A stretch of DNA of 42,588 bases from Chloroflexota bacterium (GTDB lineage Bacteria > Chloroflexota > Anaerolineae > Anaerolineales > UBA11858), in NCBI GenBank assembly GCA_018648225.1, contig JABGRQ010000087.1:1-42588 (forward strand). Reading direction: 5' to 3'. Numbering within the stretch: the first letter of the stretch is position 1; each line of letters begins with the position of its first letter. A program made the position numbers and the translations under genes. The notes beneath the pieces were generated by a model. It was not told the origin of the DNA and ran no database searches. It was given only the letters and a program-made list of their open reading frames with translations. Positions 33,154 through 40,316 of this stretch are shown here, in pieces.

Positions 33154-33560
33154 GTATTTTTCTCAACTTATAGGGGGAATAATCCGCGCAATGGATAGCC
33201 ATACACCACTGCGCAACGGGCAAAGCCAGATGCGCTTGCAACAAGGCAACGATTAACGCGGTTGAATTTCAATTGAATTCCATTTGGGGGGAAATCCGTA
33301 TGAAAAATTATAGCATGTCCAAATTCAGGACGCAAGCATCTGTAAGGTCAAAGCCAGTGCTTTCTTGAAGACGAAACGCAAAAGCCATTTCCGTTGAGAA
33401 CGCTAAAATCGCAGAGAAAATCGCTAAAAACTCGGCGAACTCCGCGCACTCTGCGGTAAGTTTTTAATCTCTCGCGATATATAGAAGACCCTGCAGACAA
33501 AGCAAAGGTTTCCAAGGCCATGTTGCATTTCCTGGAGAACCCGAATACAACGCCGGGTGG
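33154..33560. other. Intergenic region between rho and prfA
   Basis: About 410 bp with no convincing gene. It holds the divergent promoters. It also carries a repeat-like stretch at 33,410-33,455 (CGCAGAG ... CTCTGCG inverted arms with ACTCGGCGAACTCCGCG between), of the ACTCGGCGAACTC type often seen between genes in environmental bacteria. Confidence 0.5.
33410..33455. repeat. Hairpin-type intergenic repeat
   Basis: Perfect 7-bp arms CGCAGAG (33,410-33,416) and CTCTGCG (33,449-33,455) enclose a 32-nt loop with ACTCGGCGAACTCCGCGCA. The stem is extended on the outside by A-rich and T-rich flanks. Confidence 0.45.
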
Positions 33561-33566
33561 TATAAT
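33561..33566 (+). promoter_or_regulatory. -10 box of prfA, apparently leaderless
   Basis: A perfect TATAAT lies exactly 7 nt before the prfA ATG. No Shine-Dalgarno sequence and no clear -35 box are seen. The spacing is the same as at nadK and at the gene at 20,910. Confidence 0.5.
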
Positions 33567-33573
33567 CTGCGCC

Positions 33574-34644
33574 ATGTTACTCGAAAAATTATCTGGAATT
33601 ACCGATCGTTACGAAGAAATTACCCAAGAATTTATGCAAGTTGGCAATGATTATGAACGCGCAGCCGAATTAGGTAAAGAACGTTCCGATCTAGAACCAC
33701 TGATCAAAAAATCGGACGAATACCGTCAGGCGCTCATAAATCTGGATGAAGCCAGAGCATTGGTAGATAGCGATGACCCCGATTTAGCCGAATTGGCCGA
33801 GTTGGAAATCAGCGAACTGGAAGAAAGCATCCCCAAACTTGAGCTGCAAATCAAATCGATGCTACTGCCGAAAGACCCGCGCGATGCCCGTAGTGTGATC
33901 GTCGAAGTTCGCGCCGGTACTGGCGGCGATGAAGCTGGCTTGTTTGCTGCCGACCTTTACCGCATGTACAGCCGTTATGCCGACAAACGGAATTGGAAAG
34001 TAGAAATGCTCTCATCCAATGAAACCGGGGTTGGCGGTTTCAAGGAAATTTCTTTTCTTATTAAAGGCAAAGAAGTCTATTCGCGCCTCAAATTTGAGTC
34101 CGGCGTGCATCGCGTGCAGCGCGTGCCCACCACCGAATCGCAAGGCCGCATCCACACATCCACAGCAACTGTAGCCGTTTTAGCCGAAGTCGATGATGTT
34201 GAAATTGATATTCCTGCCAGCGATATAAAGATGGATGTTTATAAATCTGCGGGGGCGGGCGGACAGAGCGTGCAAAAAAACTCCACTGCCGTGCGGCTCA
34301 CACACCTGCCCTCGGGTATGGTTGTCCAATGCCAGGACGAACGCTCGCAACTGCAAAACCGGCTGCGCGCCATGAGTATTCTCAAAGCCCGACTCTACGA
34401 ACTCGAAGAAGCCAAACGCATGGCTGAAATTGACGAAAGTCGCCGTTCTCAAGTTGGCACCGGCGAGCGCTCTGAAAAAATTCGCACCTACAACTTTCCT
34501 CAATCGCGCGTCACCGACCACCGCATCAATATTTCTTCTTACCATTTAGCAGGCGTGCTGGATGGCAACATCGAAGAATTTATTGAAGAACTTATCATGC
34601 GTGATGAAGCCGACCGCCTTGCCGAAGCGGGGCTGGTAGAGTGA
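33574..34644 (+). CDS. prfA: Peptide chain release factor 1
   Basis: A 356-aa release factor that reads UAA and UAG. The PxT anticodon-like tripeptide is PTT at residues 185-187 in the segment HRVQRVPTTESQGRIHTS. The GGQ motif that triggers peptide release is at 229-231 in SAGAGGQSVQKN. The start at 33,574 is chosen because RF1 homology begins with MLLEKLSGITDRYEE and a TATAAT box precedes it by 7 nt; an upstream ATG at 33,520 lies before this promoter. prmC starts 5 nt after the stop, and PrmC methylates the GGQ glutamine of this very protein. Confidence 0.97.
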   Translation: MLLEKLSGITDRYEEITQEFMQVGNDYERAAELGKERSDLEPLIKKSDEYRQALINLDEARALVDSDDPDLAELAELEISELEESIPKLELQIKSMLLPKDPRDARSVIVEVRAGTGGDEAGLFAADLYRMYSRYADKRNWKVEMLSSNETGVGGFKEISFLIKGKEVYSRLKFESGVHRVQRVPTTESQGRIHTSTATVAVLAEVDDVEIDIPASDIKMDVYKSAGAGGQSVQKNSTAVRLTHLPSGMVVQCQDERSQLQNRLRAMSILKARLYELEEAKRMAEIDESRRSQVGTGERSEKIRTYNFPQSRVTDHRINISSYHLAGVLDGNIEEFIEELIMRDEADRLAEAGLVE

Positions 34645-34648
34645 ACAA

Positions 34649-35515
34649 GTGGGCAAGCAAACCATCCGCCAGGCGCTTCATCAACTAACACACAACGCGG
34701 CACATAGCAATACTCCCGTCCTCGACGCCCAGGTGCTGCTGGCTCATATCGTCCAAAAGCCGCGCGCTTGGGTGTTAGCTTATCCCGAAACCACACTCGC
34801 CCCCCAACAGCAAAAATCACTCCGCGAGGCCGCCGCGCGCCTGCAAACAGGCACGCCCCTGCCCTATATTCTTGGACATTGGGAATTCTACGGGCTGGAT
34901 TTTACCCTCAGCCCCGATGTACTCATCCCGCGCCCCGAAACCGAATTGCTCATCGAAGAAGCCCTCCAATGGCTGCAAGCACACCCGCAAAAACGCCGCG
35001 CTGCCGATAGTGGCACCGGTTCTGGCTGCATTGCCATCACACTGGCAAAACACATCTCCGATTTGCACATCGCAGCCAGCGATATTTCCCCCGCGGCGCT
35101 AAAAATTGCCCGCGCCAACGCCGAAAAGCACCACGTCGCCGAGCGCATTGAATTTACCCATGCAAATCTTTTAGCCAATAACCTTCAATCGACAACCCTG
35201 GATTTAATCGCCGCCAATCTACCCTATATTCCCACCCAAACTTTGCACATGCTGGATGTGTACGAATGCGAACCAACCCTGGCATTGGATGGGGGGGAAA
35301 ACGGCCTGAAGCTGATTGGCCGCGCCCTGGAGCAGGCCCAGCGGAACCTGGCTCGGGGTTGGCTCATGCTCTTCGAAATTGACTCATCCCACGGGGAGCG
35401 CGCCGCCGAACTCGCCCAACATTACTATCCCCACGCCAAAATTCGCATCCTGCCCGATTTGACGGGCCGAGACCGACTATTACGCATTGAAGATATCCTA
35501 TGCAAACCCGACTAA
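34649..35515 (+). CDS. prmC: Release factor glutamine methyltransferase
   Basis: A 288-aa SAM-dependent methyltransferase that modifies the GGQ glutamine of release factors. It has the N-terminal helical domain with PLPYILGHWEFYGLDF near residue 70, the Rossmann motif ADSGTGSGCIAITLAK near 115, and the catalytic NLPY (190-193) in place of the usual NPPY, a variant found in other homologues. The start is GTG at 34,649, just after prfA, giving the normal N-terminal length. Its end overlaps the tsaC start by 16 nt. Confidence 0.95.
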   Translation: MGKQTIRQALHQLTHNAAHSNTPVLDAQVLLAHIVQKPRAWVLAYPETTLAPQQQKSLREAAARLQTGTPLPYILGHWEFYGLDFTLSPDVLIPRPETELLIEEALQWLQAHPQKRRAADSGTGSGCIAITLAKHISDLHIAASDISPAALKIARANAEKHHVAERIEFTHANLLANNLQSTTLDLIAANLPYIPTQTLHMLDVYECEPTLALDGGENGLKLIGRALEQAQRNLARGWLMLFEIDSSHGERAAELAQHYYPHAKIRILPDLTGRDRLLRIEDILCKPD

Positions 35516-36129
35516 TTTCTACACAAGACTCCCAGGCATTTTCGCTTGCCATCAAAATTCTCGAACAAGGCGGGCTGGTTGCATTCCCAACCGATACGGT
35601 TTACGGCCTGGCCGCTCATATCCAGAACACAAGCGGCATTGAGTTGCTTTACGAAGCCAAACAACGCGCCCCCTCCAAAGCAATCGCCGTGCTGATGAGT
35701 TCGTCCGATGATCTCTCTCAAGTAGCCAGCGAAATACCCACGCAGGCACGACGGCTGGCCGAGCATTTTTGGCCTGGCCCGCTGACGCTGATCGTGCCGC
35801 GGCACCCGGCGTTGCCCGAAGCCCTCGGACCGCTGCCTACCATTGGGGTGCGCGTGCCCGATCACCCCGACGCGCTGGCGTTAATGGACATCACCGGGCC
35901 GCTGGCGGTTACTTCGGCAAATCTCTCCGGGGAGGCGAATGCCTGTTCGGCACAAGAAGTTTTGCAGCAGCTTGATGGATGCGTAGACCTGATTCTGGAT
36001 GGCGGGATTACGCCCGGAGGCACACCCTCCACCGTGGTGGACTGTACCAGCCCCAAATTACAGATTTTGCGCAGCGGGCCAATCTCATCCAACGAACTAT
36101 TCACAATCTGGAAATCGGCAAATATTTAA
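35500..36129 (+). CDS. tsaC: Threonylcarbamoyl-AMP synthase (TsaC/YrdC/Sua5)
   Basis: A 209-aa enzyme that makes threonylcarbamoyl-AMP, the first step of t6A formation at tRNA position 37. The family signatures are FPTDTVYGLAA near residue 28, KQRAPSKAIAVL near 54 and VTSANLSGEAN near 136. It is the short TsaC type without the extra Sua5 domain. The ATG lies inside the prmC reading frame, 16 nt before that gene stops, so the two are translationally coupled. prfA-prmC-tsaC is a widespread operon. Confidence 0.95.
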   Translation: MQTRLISTQDSQAFSLAIKILEQGGLVAFPTDTVYGLAAHIQNTSGIELLYEAKQRAPSKAIAVLMSSSDDLSQVASEIPTQARRLAEHFWPGPLTLIVPRHPALPEALGPLPTIGVRVPDHPDALALMDITGPLAVTSANLSGEANACSAQEVLQQLDGCVDLILDGGITPGGTPSTVVDCTSPKLQILRSGPISSNELFTIWKSANI

Positions 36130-36171
36130 TATCCCTTTATCTGGTTTTCATCTTCTACTTAACTGAAAGCG

Positions 36172-36186
36172 TGATAATTATCATCA
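36172..36186. promoter_or_regulatory. Fur-like box upstream of the DUF1684 gene
   Basis: TGATAATTATCATCA matches the Fur 7-1-7 consensus TGATAAT-N-ATTATCA at 13 of 14 positions. It lies after tsaC and about 134 bp before the DUF1684 start. It is AT-rich, so chance is possible. Confidence 0.4.
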
Positions 36187-36205
36187 CATTCTCCTCATAT
36201 CACCA

Positions 36206-36252
36206 AGCCGCCCCACCGGGAACCGGGAGCCTTCCCAACGGGGCGGTTGGGT
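36206..36252 (+). terminator. Terminator-like hairpin after tsaC
   Basis: AGCCGCCCC (36,206-36,214) pairs with GGGGCGGTT (36,240-36,248) around a loop that can form a smaller GGGA/TCCC hairpin, followed by GGGTTTT. It could terminate the prfA operon or attenuate the next gene, since it is between the Fur-like box and the DUF1684 start. Confidence 0.5.
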
Positions 36253-36319
36253 TTTAAGAGAAAGTAAGATACGGGCGGGTGAACTCATCTTTTGTATATC
36301 GAACCCACTGGAGGCCATC

Positions 36320-36838
36320 ATGCCTAATTTAACCATCGAACGTGCCGAAAAAGACGAATTTTTTGCAGACCATCCGCAAAGCCCGCTAACCCGCGAACAA
36401 CAGGTAGATTTCAACGGCCTGGATTATTTTCCGGAAAATGCGGCGCTACGCTTTGAAGCGGATATTGAAATTTTTGATCCCCAGGAAGAAATTACGATTC
36501 AAACATCCACGGGCGATACGCAGCAATACACTCGCTATGGGAAGGTTCGGTTCAGCGTGGGAGGTGAGCAAGCTGCCCTGACGGTGTACGAGAGCGAACA
36601 CGGATTTTTCATCCCCTTTGTGGACACACTGGCCGGAAGCGAAACCTACCCCGCGGGGCGTTATCTGGACCCTGAACGGCTACCCAATGGAAAATTAGCC
36701 GTGGATTTCAACCAAGCCTATAACCCCTACTGTGCTTATAATGCTCGCTGGTCGTGTCCGCTGACGCCGTTCGAAAATCGGCTCAAACTTCCCATTCGCG
36801 CGGGAGAGAAGATTTTTCAGGATCACGTGGTTCGTTGA
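36320..36838 (+). CDS. DUF1684 family protein
   Basis: A 172-aa cytoplasmic protein that matches DUF1684, of unknown function. The family hallmarks are the FNGLDYFP start, YTRYGKVRF, the AGRYLDPE turn and the C-terminal VDFNQAYNPYCAYNARWSCPLTPFENRL block, which spans about residues 131-158 and has conserved cysteines and aromatic residues. TGGAGG precedes the ATG. It has its own upstream region with a Fur-like box and a hairpin, and ends at a bidirectional terminator, so it is probably a single-gene unit. Confidence 0.88.
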   Translation: MPNLTIERAEKDEFFADHPQSPLTREQQVDFNGLDYFPENAALRFEADIEIFDPQEEITIQTSTGDTQQYTRYGKVRFSVGGEQAALTVYESEHGFFIPFVDTLAGSETYPAGRYLDPERLPNGKLAVDFNQAYNPYCAYNARWSCPLTPFENRLKLPIRAGEKIFQDHVVR

Positions 36839-36860
36839 AAAACCACCGCAGCATGGAACA

Positions 36861-36895
36861 AAAAATCTCCGCACCAAATTGATGCGGAGATTTTT
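36861..36895. terminator. Bidirectional terminator between DUF1684 gene and glgP
   Basis: AAAAATCTCCGCA (36,861-36,873) pairs perfectly with TGCGGAGATTTTT (36,883-36,895) around a 9-nt loop, with A and T runs serving both strands. Confidence 0.93.
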
Positions 36896-36907
36896 TTATT
36901 GTGTGAC

Positions 36908-39052
36908 CTACTCGCTGATCGCAGGCAGGTAGAGTTGCTCGGTATATTCCTTGACCATGCGCCGCATACTGAATTGCGGGGACAGAGTCCGGATGGCGAT
37001 TTTCATGCGGGAGATCCACTCACGCGGCAGGTTATTTTCCGCGCGGTCATAATACAGTGGGATGATTTCTTTTTCGAGTACGTCATAGAGGTGGGCGATG
37101 TCCAATTGGTCTTGATAGTTATGATCTTCATAATCATTATCATCACCAATCGCCCAGCCATTTAGTCCGTTGTATCCTTCACGCCACCAACCATCGAGTA
37201 CCGAGAAATTCAGCACGCCATTGATGGCGGCTTTTTCGCCGGAGGTGCCGGAGGCCTCATTGGGACGGCGCGGGGTATTCAGCCACACATCAACACCCTG
37301 AACGAGATAGCGGGCCACATTCATATCGTAATCTTCCAGGAAAACCAAACGGCCGCCGTTTTCGGCTTTTTTGACAGCCCGGTAAACTTCCTGAATGAGC
37401 ATCTTGCCGGGGTGATCATCGGGGTGGGCTTTGCCTGCGAAGATGATCTGCACTGGACGATTAGGACGATTGATTAAATCTAGCAGGCGCTCAAGATCAC
37501 TGAGGATCAGGCTGGCGCGCTTATAGGTGGCAAAACGCCGCGCAAAGCCAATCGTCAGGGCATAGGGGTCGAGTAACACGCCAGACGCGATCACCTGCAC
37601 GGGGTGCACACTGGTGGAAAGCCATTGCTCACGGGCGCGGTCGCGCATGTAAAAAACCAGTTTGCGCTTGAGGTGGCGGCGCACAGCCCAAAGTTCTTCA
37701 TCGGGAATATTGTCAATATCTTCCCACAGATCAGGATCATCCAAATGGCTCGCCCAATTGCGCCCCAAATAGCGGCGAAAGAGATGATCCAAGCGGCGGG
37801 CTAACCAGGTACCGGTGTGAATGCCATTGGTAACATACGAAATCGGCACATCTTCTTCGCGCAAATCGGGCCACAGGAAATTCCACATTTTACGCGCCAC
37901 CTGTCCATGCAATTCCGAGACACCATTGCGCCGTTCAGCAAACCGAAATGCCAGCAACGGCATACTGAAGGTTTCACCCCACGACATTTTGCGCCGCGCC
38001 AGATTGATAAAACTTTCGCGGTCCAGGCCCAATTCGGGCCATAAATTGGCGAAATATTTGTCAATCAGCCATAATGGAAATTCATCGCTGCCTGCCGGAA
38101 CAGGGGTGTGCGTGGTAAAAATCGTTGAGGCCTTTACAGTTGCCTGAGCCTCTTCAAAAGCATGGTCGGCAGCCACCATCTCGCGAATGCGCTCCAAACC
38201 CATAAAAGCAGAATGTCCTTCGTTCATATGCCACACCGATGGATTGTAGCCCAACCTGCGCAGGGCGCGTACGCCACCGATGCCCAGGATCAACTCCTGA
38301 GAGATGCGCGCTTCCAAATCGCTGTTATACAGGCGGGCTGTCAATTCTCGATCTGCCGCACTATTGCCGTCCACGTCGGTATCCAGCAAATACAGCGGCA
38401 CGCGACCCACATGAATTTCCCAGATGCGCGCCAGTACATCCCGACCCGGTAGTTCCACCGTCACTGTCAGCAGATTATCATCTTGATCGAGTATGGGCAT
38501 CACGGGCATATCTTCAAAATGTAAGCGCTTGAAGCGCGCCTCTTGCCAGCCATCCTCGGTGATATGCTGCGAGAAGTATCCGCGTGTATAAAGAAAACCC
38601 ACGGCTACAAAGGGCAAACCCAAATCGCTGGCTTCTTTGACATGATCGCCGGACAGCACGCCCAGGCCACCCGCGTAAATGGGCAGGGTTTCATGCAGAC
38701 CAAATTCGCTGGAGAAGTACGCAATCGGTCGATTGATTTGCTCGGGGTGATTCTGCATAAACCAGGTTTCTTTGGCATTGATGTATTGGTCAAAAATTCG
38801 GAACGTGCGGTCGTAAAAATCCAGATAGGCACGGTCTTGAGCAACAGCATTCAGGTGAGCACGTTCAATCTGGCGCAAAAACAATACCGGATTATGATAG
38901 GTTCGTTCCCAGAAATCGTGGTCTATGCGAGAAAAGAGACGCTGTGCATCGGGATTCCAGGTCCACCAGAGGTTATAGGCCAATTCACCCAATCGATGAA
39001 TACGACGCGGCAGGCTAAAATGGTTAGCAGGTTGTGCACGAAAAGATTTCAT
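36908..39052 (-). CDS. glgP: Alpha-glucan (glycogen/maltodextrin) phosphorylase
   Basis: A 714-aa GT35 enzyme that releases glucose 1-phosphate from alpha-1,4-glucans. It begins with the domain found in the shorter alpha-glucan phosphorylase subfamily (RIHRLGELAYNLWWTWNPDA). Then come SSEFGLHETLPIYAGGLGVLSGDH, the TTHTPVPAG segment and, near residue 600, EASGTSGEKAAINGVLNFS with the PLP-binding lysine in TSGEKA. It is shorter than the classical 800-850 aa enzymes. GAGG precedes the ATG. Its upstream region holds a MITE-like element (in the leader) and a LacI-type palindrome, so control by sugar is likely. Confidence 0.94.
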   Translation of the reverse strand: MKSFRAQPANHFSLPRRIHRLGELAYNLWWTWNPDAQRLFSRIDHDFWERTYHNPVLFLRQIERAHLNAVAQDRAYLDFYDRTFRIFDQYINAKETWFMQNHPEQINRPIAYFSSEFGLHETLPIYAGGLGVLSGDHVKEASDLGLPFVAVGFLYTRGYFSQHITEDGWQEARFKRLHFEDMPVMPILDQDDNLLTVTVELPGRDVLARIWEIHVGRVPLYLLDTDVDGNSAADRELTARLYNSDLEARISQELILGIGGVRALRRLGYNPSVWHMNEGHSAFMGLERIREMVAADHAFEEAQATVKASTIFTTHTPVPAGSDEFPLWLIDKYFANLWPELGLDRESFINLARRKMSWGETFSMPLLAFRFAERRNGVSELHGQVARKMWNFLWPDLREEDVPISYVTNGIHTGTWLARRLDHLFRRYLGRNWASHLDDPDLWEDIDNIPDEELWAVRRHLKRKLVFYMRDRAREQWLSTSVHPVQVIASGVLLDPYALTIGFARRFATYKRASLILSDLERLLDLINRPNRPVQIIFAGKAHPDDHPGKMLIQEVYRAVKKAENGGRLVFLEDYDMNVARYLVQGVDVWLNTPRRPNEASGTSGEKAAINGVLNFSVLDGWWREGYNGLNGWAIGDDNDYEDHNYQDQLDIAHLYDVLEKEIIPLYYDRAENNLPREWISRMKIAIRTLSPQFSMRRMVKEYTEQLYLPAISE

Positions 39053-39074
39053 AATTATTGCCTCATATTGGGTT

Positions 39075-39168
39075 TAGGGCTTACGCAGTTCGATGAGAAA
39101 TATCTCGAAAATAAGATGTATGGGATACTCCGCACTCCAATTTTCGGGTTTTTCCAGCGTAAATCCTA
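39075..39168. mobile_element. MITE-like element in the glgP leader
   Basis: GGGCTTACGCAG (39,077-39,088) and CAGCGTAAATCC (39,155-39,166) are inverted with 9 of 12 positions matching, and each end is flanked by TA. Terminal GGRYTTACGCAG-like sequences and a TA target are typical of IS630/Tc1-type elements and their non-autonomous relatives. The 66-nt interior has no ORF. Confidence 0.45.
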
Positions 39169-39222
39169 AAGTTCAAAAAATCCGGTTAATCTTACCATTC
39201 TACAATAACCAGCGCAAACGGA

Positions 39223-39240
39223 ACTGGAACCGGTTCCAGT
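39223..39240. promoter_or_regulatory. Perfect 18-bp palindrome, LacI-family-type operator
   Basis: ACTGGAACCGGTTCCAGT is a perfect palindrome with a central CG, the hallmark of LacI/GalR-family operators. It lies 171 bp before glgP and 254 bp before lutA. A regulator of glucan or maltose use acting on glgP is the simplest reading. No lacI-type gene is in the window. Confidence 0.6.
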
Positions 39241-39493
39241 AGCAACTTAATGCAGGGTCGGGACACGCGCTTTGAATATAAATCGCCGATTTTTACCGGA
39301 TTTCAGCGTCAAATCAGCCAATACATTCAAAATTTCAGTGACGATCATGCATTAACAAAGTTTCTTGTCCATGCCCGGCACAAGCGTTACAATACGATCA
39401 CCATTTAGCCTTGAATACTTTGACACTTCCACCCCCTAATTTCGGGCTTCTTTTTGATCACGATGTGGCAAGCTACCAAACGAAATATCCTTC

Positions 39494-40231
39494 ATGATGC
39501 CAAAAAAAATCCAACTCTTCATCACCTGTTTGATCGACACGCTACGCCCAGAAACAGGTGAAGCTGTCGTCAACGTGCTGCGCCGAGCCGGGGTTAGTAT
39601 CACCTTTCCACAGGGACAAACCTGTTGTGGGCAACCCGCCTTCAATGCAGGGATGCGCGCCGAGGCGCGCGAAATGGCGCGACATACCATTGCCACTTTT
39701 GAAACTGATCCAGCTCCCGTAGTGGTGCCGTCCGGCTCTTGCACAGCCATGCTCCGGCACGGCTATCCAGAGTTATTCGCCAATGATCCACAGTGGCTGC
39801 CACGCGCTCAGGCTTTGGCGGCACGCACCTTCGAGTTCACGGAATTTCTGGTGGATGAATTGGGCATTGTGGATGTAGGCGCCTATTTTCCCCACAAAAT
39901 CACTTATCACGCCTCCTGCCACTTGCTGCGCGGCCTCGGCGTCGATCGCCAGCCGCGGGCTTTGCTGGCCCAAGTGTGCGGCGCCAAACTCGTGGAACTC
40001 CCCGCGGTTGAAGAATGTTGTGGTTTCGGCGGCGTATTCTCCGTGGAGCATCCTGAAATTTCCGCTGAAATGCTCAAACGCAAAATCAAAAATATCGAAA
40101 GCACGGAAGCCCTCACAATTGTGGTCTGCGATACCGGATGCTTGCTGCACATCAACGGCGGACTGCACCGTTCAGGGCTTCCACAACGCGTTGTGCATAT
40201 TGCGGAAGTGCTAAGCTCAGTTGAAAGTTGA
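39494..40231 (+). CDS. lutA: Lactate utilization iron-sulfur protein LutA
   Basis: A 245-aa cysteine-rich protein of the LutA/LldE type, part of the three-component L-lactate dehydrogenase. Two CCG-type domains are seen: GQTCCGQPAFNAG near residue 41 and, in the C-terminal half, ASCHLLRGLG with EECCGFGGVFSV. These cysteines bind an iron-sulfur cluster. The start has no ribosome-binding site; ATG at 39,494 or 39,497 are both possible. The last residues (SVES) and the stop are encoded by the left arm of a hairpin repeat. The LutB-LutC fusion gene follows 85 nt later. Confidence 0.93.
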   Translation: MMPKKIQLFITCLIDTLRPETGEAVVNVLRRAGVSITFPQGQTCCGQPAFNAGMRAEAREMARHTIATFETDPAPVVVPSGSCTAMLRHGYPELFANDPQWLPRAQALAARTFEFTEFLVDELGIVDVGAYFPHKITYHASCHLLRGLGVDRQPRALLAQVCGAKLVELPAVEECCGFGGVFSVEHPEISAEMLKRKIKNIESTEALTIVVCDTGCLLHINGGLHRSGLPQRVVHIAEVLSSVES

Positions 40232-40290
40232 AGGTTGGCAGGTTACAAATTAGCGTTTAAGAAACAACCTGCAACTTTCAACCTTTAACC
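40220..40290. repeat. Degenerate hairpin element overlapping the lutA stop
   Basis: The left arm (40,220-40,246) is made of GTTGAAAGTTGAAGGTTG-like words. The right arm (40,265-40,290) reads in reverse complement GGTTAAAGGTTGAAAGTTGC, nearly the same. The spacer is about 18 nt. The lutA stop lies in the left arm. Confidence 0.65.
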
Positions 40291-40316
40291 TACAATTCGC
40301 TCCCTGAAAAACCATA

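Larger units (their letters stand above)
39053..39493. other. Intergenic region between glgP and lutA
   Basis: About 440 bp without a gene. It contains a small TIR-flanked element (39,075-39,168) and a perfect 18-bp palindrome (39,223-39,240). The rest, up to lutA, shows no further structure that could be supported. Confidence 0.6.

Noticed and set aside
36206-36252. A riboswitch upstream of the DUF1684 gene
   Set aside because: The hairpin has no conserved core of a riboswitch class I know; terminator or attenuator is the simpler reading.
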